Source of the DNA: Blastocladiella emersonii ATCC 22665
Taxonomy: Eukaryota; Blastocladiomycota; Blastocladiomycetes; Blastocladiales; Blastocladiaceae
Reading direction: 5' to 3'
Assembly (NCBI GenBank): GCA_025594325.1
Contig: JANHCV010000004.1
Span: 372,001-436,000, forward strand
DNA length: 64,000 nucleotides
Made by a program: the position numbers and the translations under genes. The notes beneath the pieces are model-generated. The model ran no database searches and was not told the DNA's origin. It saw nothing but the letters and a program-made list of their open reading frames with translations. Positions 33,201-44,623 of the stretch are shown here, piece after piece. The number at the start of each line of letters is the position of its first letter. Positions within the stretch are counted from its first letter, which is position 1.

Positions 33201-35014
33201 AGGAGGAGCGAGTGTCAGTGGGCACGGTCGAAAGGGGACAGCGATAGGCGGTACGCACAGACTTCGACTTGTAGAGGCGAGTCGAACACATGAATCCGCT
33301 TCTTGGGCTGGCGCTCGCGCACGGCGTTCAGCGCGTCCATGGACGTGCCCTTGAGCAGCCCGTTGAGGATGTGGTCGGCGTTGTCCTGGACCGCGGCAAA
33401 CGACTCGAGGATCGAAGGCGCCGCGCTCGGCCGGCGGAGCCGCGCCATTTCCTTGAGGTTCGAGCTACCGTCGACGCTGAGCCGGCGCTGCGGGGTCGTG
33501 GCGCCGTGTACTGACAAGTTCTGGTTTCCCGTAGTCGTGGCGCCGTTCCCGTCGACCGCCGCGTTGCTACTGGGTCCGATTCCCGTCGACGCCGACGTCG
33601 TCCACGTCACGTCGACGACGAGCCCCGCGGGCCCGCCCGCGGCCGAGTTAGCGACCGACGACTCGCGCGTCTGCATTGGGGACTGGCGGCCGTCGACGAG
33701 CCGCGCGTCCTCGTCGTCGACGACCTCGGCGCGGACCACGCGGTGCCAGCACCGGATCGTCTCGGCGAGGTACCGGCGCGAGTACCACTTGGACACGGCC
33801 ATGCCGAAGAGCAGGCCCGCGAGCGACGCGATTGGGAGCGCGATCCACCATCCCGCGGGCGAGCCCGCGCCCACGACGACCATGGCGGCAATCGATGAGG
33901 CGACTGCCGCGACGGCGAGCCCGATCCGCGCGTGCGTCATGGCCGAGTCGTAGTACGGCTGCGTGCGTGCCATCTTGACGGCCAGGAACGAGAGCCCGCC
34001 CGCGACCAGCAGCATCTGCAGCCACTTGCCCTCGGTGTCCAGGTCGCGCGTGAAGTAGTCGGCGAACACGAACACGATGCGCATCGCGACGGCCAGGCAG
34101 TCGATGCGGCCGTGCGGCCGGGCCAGCGGGCTGTCGCTCGTCGGCGAAGTCTCGATAAACTAGACGAGCGGGCAGTGGCGTGAGCGAGCGCTCGAGCGCT
34201 GGATCGGACGTTCGTCGAAAGCGTACCACGAGCGACCCGATGACGATGAGCGGGGTAAAGACGAGGAGCCCGATCGCGTCGAAGATGAGCAGCCCGAGAT
34301 GCTGCGGCGAGGTGCACGCGATACCGTACTCGGGGATCACGCCGCCGATGCAATGGATCCCGCCGACAAAGAGCGAGGCGATCGGGATGCTGAGGGCCGT
34401 CATAGCGAGCGTCGCGAGAATGCGGAGGAGGCGGAGGGCCGGGATCGGGACCTTGGTCTGGCGGTGGGTCGCGAACAGAACGAATGCGATGAGGAGGACG
34501 ACCGTGAAGACGAGGGCGATGCCTGCAAGGACGCGTCGGGGAGGTTAGACGACGTGCGGCTCGAACACATAGATCGTGACCGCGTACCGACGGCGTTCGC
34601 GATCACGAAGCTCGAGTACGTGTTGAGAAAACGCGTCGGCTCCACGATGCCCGACAGGATCCATGGGATGTCGGGGACGATATGGTTTGTCCAGCTGAAC
34701 GACAAAAGCTGAACATCCTCGACGATCTGGACACAACGGGAGTGAGCGAGCAAATCGCGCGGAGCCACGTACCCGAGTCGTACCGTCAAACACCAGGAGA
34801 TGAGCGGCGGGAGCTCGTTGTCGCGCGTGGTGATGTACGCGACCGAGAACAAGGCCTGCTCGACGGCGTTGGTGCGGATCACGTTCTTGAGGTCGGCGCG
34901 CTTGCCGCCCGAGACAGACTTCTGGCCCCCGCCACCGCCGCCGCCGGTGACGACAGGGATTCCTGCTCCGCCGCCGTATACGGGCGTAGCTGCGCCCCTG
35001 CTGTGCGCCGTCAT
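30215..35014 (-). CDS. TmcB/TmcC-type TPR multi-pass membrane protein
   Basis: I join nine exons on the minus strand: 35014-34784, 34726-34588, 34522-34227, 34159-33259, 33194-32891, 32826-32570, 32510-31888, 31823-31335 and 31273-30215. They total 4,299 bases, giving 1,432 residues, and all junctions have GT...AG ends, mostly GTACGC or GTGCGT donors. Multiple membrane segments occupy residues ~100-340, and more occur near 880, 1065, 1160 and 1380. A soluble region around 525-710 carries the TPR-like signature SCYTRLLEINPRDKNTLRSY that marks the TmcB/TmcC family of amoebae and zoosporic fungi. The family's function is poorly known; membrane signalling or sensing is plausible. The 57-base first intron could instead be read through in frame. 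A partial relic of its 3' part lies at 55568-55793. Confidence 0.8.
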
Positions 35015-35750
35015 GGTGGCACGCGATCGAGTTGACGTGGCGGTCTAAGTCGAGCTGGATCGGTCACTAGACGCGTGGTGTTGCGTGGGCGGCACACTGG
35101 GAATAGAACGCGTGCGAGAGGGCATGGGGGAGAGAGTGAGCCGAAAGCGTTGCCGCGGGACGGGCGCGCGCGCGCACGCGGCTGCGACGCGACCCCGCCA
35201 GCGCCTTGTGTGCGAGAGCAGCTGCGAGACACACCGGAAAGACGCTGCGCGCGCGTGTGGAGACGGTGGCGCGCAATCACATTTGCTCCATGTCAATGCG
35301 GAATGTCACACACGGGCGGGCGACAATCGCATCTCGCTCGCCGTGTCTGCAGGCGCGACGGCCCCGTCTTTACGGGGAACCGCGGTCGAGAGTGCCCGCG
35401 CGGCTCTGGATCGTGGCGCCGAGACGGCCGTCTCTTTCCGCCGTTGCGCGCGGCCAGCAAAAGCGATGCTGGGAGACACGAGCTTGCTCGCTCGCCCTGC
35501 CGGCTCGATGCGATCCGCGCAAACTTTTGCACCTTGTGCGGAGGCAGGGATCGAGATTTTGCGTGTGTGTGGCGCTGGGAGACGCGTCGAGACGCGTCGC
35601 GTTGACGCGTCTCGCGCTTTCCGGCTGACGCGCACGTGATGCTCTAGAGCGCTTCTCTTCGGTCCTGCCGGCGCGGGTCCAGTCTCCTCAGCTAGCTCAT
35701 GTAACTTGCCGCAGGCACTCGTATTGCCGAACCGACTCTACGCAACGACC
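35015..35750. other. Divergent intergenic region
   Basis: This 736-base gap separates the divergently transcribed TmcB-like and PPWD1-like genes and must hold both promoters. It contains repeated ACGCGTC-type words near 35580-35615 (GACGCGTCGAGACGCGTCG), which could be a protein-binding array. No gene is supported. Confidence 0.5.
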
Positions 35751-38018
35751 ATGTCCGACTCGGAGGATGACTTTGGCCCGATGCCCGCGCCGGCGCCCGC
35801 CGCCGCCGACGACGCGGACCGCCCCAAGAAGCGCTCCAAGTGTGCGCGTCGCTGGCCCACCTCCGACCCTGTGCTTCAGTCTTCTGACGCTAGGTTACCC
35901 GTCAACTAGTCAACCCGGCCCACGAGAAACTGTACCTCGCGCAGCTGCCGAGCGCTGAGCTGTACGAAAAGTCGTACATGCACCGCGACGTGCTCACGTT
36001 CACGGCGGTGACCAAGTACGCATTCATTCCCGCTGCAGTTGGCCAAGTGGCTAACACCGCTTCGCGCGCGCAGAACCGAGTTTGTGATCACGGCGTCGGT
36101 CGATGGTCACCTCAAGTTCTGGAAGAAGACCGAGGACGGGATCGAGTTTGTCAAGCACTTTCGCGCGCATCTCGGTACGTGGGCTCCCTCGGCGGCGCGT
36201 CGGCCCGCGGCGACGCTCACACTCCGCACGCGCGTGTAGGCGAGATCTGCGGGATCAGCGTCAACCACCAGGGCACGCTGCTCGCGACCATCAGCCCGAC
36301 CAAGGAGATCAAGATCTTTGACGTGACCAACTTTGGTATGTCGCGCGCATCACTGCTGATTCATGACGGCCGAAACTCACTGATCGATCTTTGCGTTGAC
36401 AGACATGATCAACATGATCTCGCTGCCGTTCGTGCCCGCGACCGTGTGCTGGGCGTTCCAGCCTGACCAGCCGTTCAACGTCGTGGCAGTGTACGTTTCC
36501 TCGCCGAGCGCGTCCATGACACGGCACTCATCGCGGCGATACCTAGATCCGACGCAAACAACGGCAACGTATACCTGCTCGACGGCAAGGGTACCGGCGA
36601 GATTCTGCACACGGTCAAGCTGCACAAGGAGCCCGTCGTGGTCATGAAGGTGCGTCCCCGACCGCTCGCTCGTGCAGCTCGCGAACGCTAACACTCGTCA
36701 TCTACCCCAGTACAACGTGCTGTACAACACGGTGGTCAGCGTCGACCAGTCCGGGATGATGGAGTACTGGACGCCCGAGGAGCCGTTCGAGGCGCCGCGG
36801 CAGCACGTCGAGTGGGAGTTCAAGTCGGACACGGACCTGTACGAGTTCCGCAAGGCGCGGGCGGTTCCGTCGAGCCTCGAGTTCTCGCCCAACTGCCAGT
36901 ACTTTGTGACGTACGGTCTCGCCGACCGCACGGTGCGCGTGTGGCGGTTCGCGACGGCCAAGCTGTTCCGCAAGTACGACGAGTCGCTGCAGGTCATCAG
37001 CGAGATGCAGCAGGCCGGGACCGCGATCGCGCGGCTCGACGACATGGAGTTTGGCCGCCGGCTCGCCGTCGAGCGCGACCTCGAGGCCAACGCCGTGGCG
37101 CGCCGCTACGTCAACGCCATCTTCGACGCGTCCTCCAATTTCGTCCTGTACCCGACGCTGCTCGGCGTCAAGATCGTGCACATCTACGGCAACAGGGTCA
37201 GCGCGCTGGTCGGCGGCGCCGAGACGCTCCGGTTCCTGCACCTCGCGCTGTACCAGGGCGCGCCCAAGCGCAAGAAGGTGCACACGCTGCAGATGGCCGC
37301 GTCCGAGAACCCGGCGCTCGCCGAGGCCGCCGCCGTCGACCCGGTCCTCGTCGCCACCGCGTACAAGAAGAACCGGTTCTTCCTGTTCTCGCGGCGCGAC
37401 CCCGCCGAGGCCGGGTCGGGCGGCAAGGACGACCCCGGTGCCAGCGCGCTGTCGACGGGCCGCGACGTGTTCAACGAGAAGCCGACCAAGGAGGAGCAGA
37501 CGGTAGCGAGCATCACGGCGACGGGGTCGCGCGCCGCCGTGCTCGCGTCGCAGGCGACGCTGCACACGACCGCGGGCGACATCACCGTCAAGCTGTTCCC
37601 GGACCACACGCCGCGGACCGTCGAGAACTGGTGCACGCACGCCCGGAACAACTACTACAACGGGCACCTGTTCCACCGCGTCATCAAGGACTTTATGCTG
37701 CAGACGGGCGACCCCAAGGGCGACGGGACGGGCGGCGAGTCGTGCTGGGGCGGCGAGTTTGACGACGAGATCGTGGCCGAGCTCCGCCACGACCGCCCGG
37801 GTACCCTCGCCATGGCCAACGCCGGGCCCAACACCAACGGATCGCAGTTCTACATCACGACCACGGGGGCGACGCCGTGGCTCGACGGGAAACACACGGT
37901 GTTCGGCCGCGTCATCAACGGCATGGACGTGGTCCACGCGATCGAGGCCACGCCCGTCGACAAGAACGACCGCCCGCTGCGCGATATCTTGATTGTGAGT
38001 ATCACGCTCAAGCAGTAA
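35751..38018 (+). CDS. PPWD1-like WD40-cyclophilin peptidyl-prolyl isomerase
   Basis: Seven exons (35751-35841, 35910-36015, 36074-36174, 36240-36335, 36403-36490, 36547-36649, 36711-38018) give 630 residues. The first ~470 residues carry the WD-repeat half with the PPWD1 hallmark [12 protein letters not shown] and [16 protein letters not shown]. The C-terminal cyclophilin domain (~478-630) has [23 protein letters not shown] and [12 protein letters not shown], so the active-site Arg, Phe, Gln, Trp and His residues are present and it should be catalytically competent. Human PPWD1 is a spliceosome-associated cyclophilin of about the same size. Introns are 55-68 bases and fall in the WD40 half only. 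Confidence in family is very high; exon edges follow protein homology and consensus sites. Confidence 0.92.
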
Positions 38019-38097
38019 GAGGAACGAACAGTTTTGGGGGGGAGGTGGGGGTCAAAATTGCAGTCGTTTAGTGTATCATTATCGTGCTCATCGTCAA

Positions 38098-40185
38098 TCA
38101 TTCAGCAGGTGGAGGCAGCGCGGATCCAGCCGCGCCCGCCTCGCTCGTGTTCGTGTTCGCGGGACCCGACCACGCCGTCGCTGGGCCGCGCCATGGCTCG
38201 CGCGGCAGCTGCTGGCGGTGCGACGGCGGCGGACCGAGCGGCAGCGAGTTGGCCCCGTTGCCCAGGCCCGCGCCCGCCCGGCCCGGCGGCGGCGGGAGCA
38301 GGATCGGTGCCGGCCACCGCTGGCCCTGGCCAGTCGATGGGTGCGGCAGCGGAAGAGGCAGCGGGATCGGGTTCCACCCAGCCGTCGTCGAGGTCGAAGT
38401 CGCGGACCACGGGTGCGTCTTGTTGTCGCGGTGGCCGCCGCTCGTGGGCACCGCACTGCCGGGCGTCGGCGGGCGCGGCTCGATGAAGGACGCGACGGGC
38501 GGGAGCGTGGTCGCGCCCGACGACGGCGGCGGGAGTGCGCGGTGGTAGTGGTGCGGGTGCACGGGCGACTGGCCGGCGGACGAGCCCGAGACGGGCGGCG
38601 TGGGCGCGAACGGTGGCGAGCGCGATGAGGACGCGGAGGCCGGCGGGTGCTCGGTGCGTGGCCGCTTCCACGACGCGTGTGGGTCGGTGGGCCGGCTACT
38701 GGCGCGCTGCTCGGGCTGCGGCGGCGGGAGCTGGCCGTGCGCGTGGCCGTGGTGCGCGGACCAGCTGGCCGGCGGGAAACTCGACGACGGCGGCGGGTGC
38801 GTGAACCCGGCCGCGGTCGCGCTGTGCGGCCGCTTACGCTGCGATGACGACACCCCAGCATGCTGCTGATCGTAGTGGTGATGATGGTGGTACGCCGGAT
38901 ACCCCGCCGCGGCGGCGCCAGGACTCGCGAGATTCGGCTCGTGCGCGGACCGCGCGGTGAGCGGCGGCGACTGGATCCAGCTGCTCGCCGCCGAGGTCGT
39001 CGACGGCAGCGGCGCGGATCCCGGCGCCGGCGGGAGCACGGGCCGGCTGCCCTGGTGGTTCCGGAAGCCCGTGTCGAGCAGCGGGACGGGCGGCGGCGGG
39101 AGCGTGGGGCGCGGTGGGTACTGGCGGTGGTGTTGGTGTTGGTGATGGTCGGCGGGAGCGGCGGCGTGGTACGCGGGCGGATGGCTGTACTCGTGGCGCG
39201 CATAGCCGTCGGCGTGGTGGTGGGTTACGGAAGCGGACACGGCGGGCGCGGGCGCGGGGGCCGAGGTCGGCGGCGGGTACTCGTGCCGCGCGTAGCCGTC
39301 GGGGTGGGCCGAGGTCGGTGGCGGGGCGGCGGAGACGGGTGGTGGCGGGTGGTAGCCGTGGCCGGGGTGGCCGCCGTAGGGCTGCGCCGGCCGCTGGTCG
39401 TAGTGCGGGTGCGGGGCCGCATACGGCTGCTCGTTGGCGGCAGGCTGTTGGAGCGGCTGGAGGAGCTGCGGGCGCTGGTGGTGCGGGACCGGCCGGGGCT
39501 GCTGCGCGGCGGTGGCGGCAGCAGGCGGGGGCACGGGGTGCTGGTTCGAGGCGGCGGAGATGAGCATCGACTCGGCGGCTGGCACGATCACGGCGGGCGT
39601 GGCGGGCATGGCGGCGGCGGCCGTCGATGGCCGCGGTGGTGGTGCTGGGCGCGACCGCGGAGGAGCTTCATCGTCAGACCCGTTACTGCCTCCGTCAGCA
39701 TCCTCGCCGTCGTACTCGGCAGTGTCCGCGGTATCCCCATTGGCGAGCCACTCGGCCTTGAGCGCGTCGTCGTAGGCCGAGGGCGCGAGGTCCTCGCCGT
39801 CGTTCTCGACGTACTAGGCGCGGATTCGGGGTCAGCGATGGACAGATGGGACCAAGCGACCAAGAACACGTACGTCGGCGGCGGTGCGCAGCTCGTGGTG
39901 CTTGTCGTATGCGGCGTAGCGCAGCAGCACGTCGTCCGTGTTGCCGTGGGTGGTAAACTCGAAGAGCTTGCCCGAGGACGAAAAGTAGATGCAGGCGACC
40001 TGGCACCCGCACATGACCGACAGCTCGTACAGCTTGCGGTTGATGGCCTGCTTGCGCTTGACGAAGACGATCTGGGGGGTGGGTAGGGCGGGTCAGTGGG
40101 TGTCGAGGAGGGGGGCAGCGGCAAGACGGACCTGGCGCGTGCGCGTCTCCTGGATGTACTCGATCTTGATGCGGCGGCGGCCCAT
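38098..40185 (-). CDS. MEF2-type MADS-box transcription factor
   Basis: Three exons on the minus strand (40185-40132, 40071-39874, 39813-38098) give 655 residues. The N-terminal MADS domain opens with MGRRRIKIEYIQETRTRQ and continues IVFVKRKQAINRKLYELSV, followed by a MEF2-like extension (LLRYAAYDKHHELRTAAD). The sequence VMCGCQVACIYFSSSGKLFEF resembles MEF2/Rlm1 rather than SRF/Mcm1. An acidic stretch (ENDGEDLAPSAYDD) follows. The remainder is a very long low-complexity tail rich in Pro, His, Ser and Ala, probably disordered and possibly activating. In fungi such factors often act downstream of the cell-wall-integrity MAP kinase. It is convergent with PPWD1, with an 79-base gap. A TATA-like GTATAAAG lies ~190 bases upstream (40377-40370). 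Confidence 0.88.
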
Positions 40186-42517
40186 GGTGGATGGTGGTGG
40201 GTAGTGTCAAGGAGAAGAGCGGAGCACAACGGAGCTGACGAGGGTCCCTGAATCGACGGTGCCGTGACGCGTCGCGCAGATGGGACGCGTGTCGCGGCGA
40301 GCCGGCGGGCTTGGCGGCGCGGGAGACAATCGCTGCACAGACGCGCGTGGTATGCGGGGTCAGTCCAGCTCTTTATACTCTTCAGAGCGAAGAGAGAGAG
40401 GAAGGATGCGGGGCCCCCGGCTCGGCCGGTCCCAGTCGCGGAACGTTTGCGCAGGTCGTGCCGCGCGCGCCGCACTGCACGGGCAACGTGGGCCCGCGCG
40501 AGCCGCGCGACCCGCGCACGCCTTGCCGCAGAACGGCGCCGCATGACGTGCGAGCAACCGCAAGCGCAAGGCAAGCGGCGCGTGTGGCGGCGGCGGCGGC
40601 GGAGCGCGGGCCGAGACGCGGAGGTTTCCGACCTGGTGGTTCAGGGCTCCGCCGCTGCCGTCATCCACCGGGTCGCCGCGGACGGGCGGGCGGGCGGGCG
40701 GGCGGGCGGATGGACAACGAGGAAACGAAAAATCCCGCGCGGGAGGAGCCGAGAGGGACGACTGCCGAGCCGGAAGGTTGCTGCTTGAGGGGAGGGAGGA
40801 GGACGAGCGAGAAAGCAACGTACCGAGACCGAATTCGACGGCTCGTTGAGCCCAAGGTCGCGCGAGGCAGGCACGTCGATGGACCTGGCCGACCGGGGGA
40901 CGCGTCGCCGATCGAGGCCGAGGCGCGGGATGCGTGTTGCGTTACGCGTGTGCGGCAAGCCGAACGAGGTGGGTTGGGTCGGATCGCCGGGTCGGGCTTG
41001 AGCAGGAGCTGGATCAGATCAGCTCGGACTCGGCCAGGAGAGCGAGGGCGAGATGACGGACGACCCAAAAGGAGAGCGAGGACGGGGCGCGGGAGATAAC
41101 GAGCGAGATGGGGACTGGGTGTGCGGACACAGCGAACCACACGAGGCCACGGGCCCGATCGACTGCACGGGTATGCGGAAGTGCCCGAACGAGGGTTGGC
41201 GCCGGGTTCGGATAAATGCGACGTGTCGTCTTGGCGGGCCGAGCTGCCTGGCCAGGCTGCGATGGGCGATGCGGAGTCAGCGGCCGACGCGCGGGGTCGT
41301 CGGGTGGGTGTGTTTAAGGCTGAGGTGCGAGCGGACTACGTGGTGGTGGTGATGGCGACGTTCGAGTCAGTCGCGGCAACGGGGATTGCGGGGGTGGTGA
41401 TGGTGGCCATGGTAAGTGCGCGTCGGCGTCGGCGATGGCCGAGGCCATGGTGGCCACGACGCCCAGAAGCGATCGCGCGGCGCTGGCAAGGCCCAACACC
41501 TGGCCGGGCGCGCACCCGACGCGTGCGAGGGCTGCGCGAGGAGCGCGGGCCAGGAGCTGCCGAGGGGGAGACGGTTCACATGCGTGTCGGCGGCCACCCG
41601 ATGGAGGCGCGATGACGACGCGGTCGGGGCGGGAGACGTGCGGACGTACGGTCGCGGGTCGTGTAGCGCGAGAGAAAGGGAGCAGCAGCACGAAGGACGG
41701 CGGGTGTGGCCGAGCTTTATACGATCAGGCAGTGCCGGCTCGCGTGGCCAGGGTGAGCAAGCCGGTGGGCGGCGGGGCGACGGAGCGGCGGCGCCAAGCG
41801 CTGAAGTGCGTGGCGCGGAAGTCGGGCGCTGGGTGGCAACGTAAACGATCACGGAAGGGAGGAAATGAGCGTGGAGTGCCGAGCTTTCCGCGGTGGCCAG
41901 CAGCAGTGCGTGCATTGCGGCGGCATCTCGGATCTTCAGTGCTTTGGACTCGGCCGCCGCCACGGGGCGGCGAGCGTTGCTAGCTTCGCCGTGGCGGTGG
42001 CTCATGGTCTCGAGTTCTCGGAACGCTCGAGTCGTCGGCGATGGAATATCTAGCGCGCACGGGGCTGGTGCTTCAGCGGTTCATGACCGACGTCATGTTG
42101 CCACGCTTGTAGCCGTTACAGCTGCTCATCACTCGCACATGCGCAAGCAAGCGGGTGACCGAGGATGACCAGTTTCTTAGGGTGCGCGACACGGCCTGAG
42201 TGGCAGGGAGCGCGAGTATAGGCAGGGAGCGTTTCGCCGAGCACGCTGTGCTTCGGCAGGCAGGCCGTGCCGCCCTTCGCTGCCACAAAGTTCAATCTCG
42301 AGGAGTAACGTCTGGGAGGCGACGTTACTCAGGGAGACGAGTCGGTGCGGCGAGTCGGTGCGGCGAGATCGCGCGCATGGCCACGTGTCTCGCACGTTCC
42401 GGAGACGCGTCGCACAATAACGTGACCGCGGCGGATCCGACTTTTCCCCCTCGCGCGCGGGTCGGCCGATTTGTCAGCAGTCCATCGCCGCCCCGCTCCC
42501 CTCCTCCCCGCCGAACC
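40186..42517. other. 2.3-kb intergenic region between divergent genes
   Basis: Many overlapping frames are open on both strands because of base composition, but none shows a recognisable motif or a consistent exon structure. It separates the MADS factor (leftward) from the F-box gene (rightward). TATA-like GTATAAAG words on the minus strand occur near 40370 and 41711, so a longer 5' leader or an unseen transcript on that strand is possible. Confidence 0.45.
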
Positions 42518-44503
42518 ATGGATCCACCACTAGACTCGAACTCGATGCAACACCCGGACCTGCCGAGCGACGTGCTGACGCCGATCCTCGCCTTCCTGCC
42601 GCTCGCCGCGCTGCTCGCGTGCCGGGGCGTGTGCCGGGACTGGCGCGCGGCCGCTGACGACGACGCCGTGTGGCGGCGATACTTGCGCGCGCGGTACCCG
42701 CTGGGCGGTGTTCCCGCGACCTGCCCGCTGTCCTCCTGGCTCGCGTACGCGAAACACCGGCGCGCGGCGGACGTGGCAGCGGTGCACGTCGTGCAGTCGC
42801 TGCGGTTCCGCGAGTCGCACGTGCCGCCCGACGACCCGATCCACGCGCAGCTCGCGGCCTGGCTGCACGCGTCGGCGGACGCGCGGGTCGTTGCGGCAGA
42901 CGTCGTCGATGCGCTCACGTACACGCGCGACGCAATGGCGAGCACGCTGTCGGAGCGCCGCGCCGCGTACCTCGTCCTGCGCCGGCTAAGGTGGCTGTGG
43001 AATCTCGACCAGCTCGAGACGGCGCTTTCGTCGGAATCAGCGCCCGTCGCCGCCGTCGAGCGCGCATGGGCGCTCGTCTCGGCCGCGCGGCTGGTGCACC
43101 TCGACCCGGCGACGCAGGTCGTCGCGCCGCTGGAGCGCGAGCTCGATGCACTCGCCGCCGGGTTCCGCCCCGCCGCCCCCGCGAGCGACGTGTACGCACG
43201 CGTCGTCGAGCTCGGCGCGTACCTGTTCAGCGGCGCCGGCGCGGGGGTCTCGCCGCCGTTCCGCGGCAACGTCGAGGATTTCGGGAACCCCGCCAACTCG
43301 TACCTGCACACGGTCCTCGCCACGCGGCGCGGGCTGCCCATTGCGCTGTGTATCCTCCTCGCGAGCGTCGCGCGGCGCGTCAGTCCGCCGATCGAGATCT
43401 CGCTGGCCAACTTCCCGTCGCACTTTCTCGCGCGCATCGACGTCCCGCGCGCCGAAGGCGAACCGGCGACGTTTCTGCTCGACCCGTTCAGCTACGACCC
43501 CGCGCGGCCCGAGTCCTCATGGATCGCGCCTTTATCCACCTGGGTCGCGCGCCTGACGCACGTCGCGTGGCACCCAAGCATGACGTCCCCCGCGCCGCCC
43601 CGCTCGGTCCTCACGCGCGTCCTGAACAACCTCGAGGGCGTGTACACGGGCCGGATCCGCACGCCTCCAACCCTCCCCGGCGGCGCACCCCCACCACCAC
43701 CACCGCTCGCCATGCACCACCTGTACCGCGTCCACGCGCTGCTGCTACACATCTCGCCGGCCCCCATCGCCAACACGCACGCGGGCATGTCGAGCTTCCA
43801 GGTCGCGTGGCACCTGCTCAACGAGACGGCGGCCGTGCTCGACGCCCCCGACATGTTCGCCGCGGTGCGCCGCCGCGGCCACTCGTCCGCGAGCTTGCGG
43901 CTCATCCCGATGCTCGTGGCCGGCGTCCAGCGCGACGTCGCGCCGCTCGCGGGGACGTACCCGCCCGCGCGCTCGACGTCGCCGGTGGCGGGACCCGAGC
44001 CGATGCACAACGTCGGCGCCCTCGTCCGCCACGCCGCGCACGGGTACACGGCGGTGGTCGTCGCCGCACACGCCGTGTGCCGCGCGGCCGACGACCCGGC
44101 GTGGGCGGCGGCGGCCTTGGGCGCGGGGACCGGGGGAGGGCTGAGGCGAGGGACGAACCAGCCGTTCTACGCGGTGCTCGTCGCGGGCGCCGCCGAGTAC
44201 CCGCCAAGGCCGCGGTATGTCGCGCACGAGGTGCTGGTGCCTTTGGGGGAGGAAGCGGGAAAGGTGCTGGGCGAGGTCGGGTGGACGCGCGCCGTGGTCC
44301 CGCAAACCGGGCGCGGGTGGCTCGCCGCAGACCTCGGGGTGCCACCTCCGCCAAAACGCGAGGGCGTGTACGACGCGAGCCTGGGCGAGATGCAGGACGA
44401 GCCGCTGGACGTGCTGGTGCTGCGCGATCTCGGGCGCGCGTTTGACCGCGCGGACGTGGCGCGGGCGCGGTTTGTGCGCGACGATGAGGCGGGTGAAGGG
44501 TAA
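42518..44503 (+). CDS. FBXO21-like F-box protein (F-box + SirB1/transglutaminase-like + YccV)
   Basis: This intronless frame encodes 661 residues from the ATG at 42518; the frame stays open upstream, but the F-box begins only 14 residues after this Met. The F-box (LPSDVLTPILAFLPLAAL, residues ~15-60) would bind SKP1 of an SCF ubiquitin ligase. A SirB1/transglutaminase-like region spans ~220-340 (including NPANSYLHTVLATRRGLPIA and FLLDPFSYD). A C-terminal YccV/HspQ hemimethylated-DNA-binding-like domain (~495-575) includes QPFYAVLV and YVAHEVLVPL. This three-part order is that of FBXO21, a substrate receptor. It converges with SEY1, with 120 bases between the stops. Confidence 0.88.
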   Translation: MDPPLDSNSMQHPDLPSDVLTPILAFLPLAALLACRGVCRDWRAAADDDAVWRRYLRARYPLGGVPATCPLSSWLAYAKHRRAADVAAVHVVQSLRFRESHVPPDDPIHAQLAAWLHASADARVVAADVVDALTYTRDAMASTLSERRAAYLVLRRLRWLWNLDQLETALSSESAPVAAVERAWALVSAARLVHLDPATQVVAPLERELDALAAGFRPAAPASDVYARVVELGAYLFSGAGAGVSPPFRGNVEDFGNPANSYLHTVLATRRGLPIALCILLASVARRVSPPIEISLANFPSHFLARIDVPRAEGEPATFLLDPFSYDPARPESSWIAPLSTWVARLTHVAWHPSMTSPAPPRSVLTRVLNNLEGVYTGRIRTPPTLPGGAPPPPPPLAMHHLYRVHALLLHISPAPIANTHAGMSSFQVAWHLLNETAAVLDAPDMFAAVRRRGHSSASLRLIPMLVAGVQRDVAPLAGTYPPARSTSPVAGPEPMHNVGALVRHAAHGYTAVVVAAHAVCRAADDPAWAAAALGAGTGGGLRRGTNQPFYAVLVAGAAEYPPRPRYVAHEVLVPLGEEAGKVLGEVGWTRAVVPQTGRGWLAADLGVPPPPKREGVYDASLGEMQDEPLDVLVLRDLGRAFDRADVARARFVRDDEAGEG

Positions 44504-44623
44504 CATTGTGTGTGTATTGCCATTGAAGGGGGGAGAAACTAGAGAGAGGGGAGGGGAGAGGGACTTCCACGTTCCCGCACGCGGCGCGCACGGCAGAGAA
44601 GAAGAAGACATTGCGCCGCGAGC

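Noticed and set aside
41121-42168. Plus- and minus-strand frames in the 40-42.5 kb gap as candidate genes
   Set aside because: No motif, no consistent splice joints and no codon pattern distinguishing one frame from its overlapping rivals.
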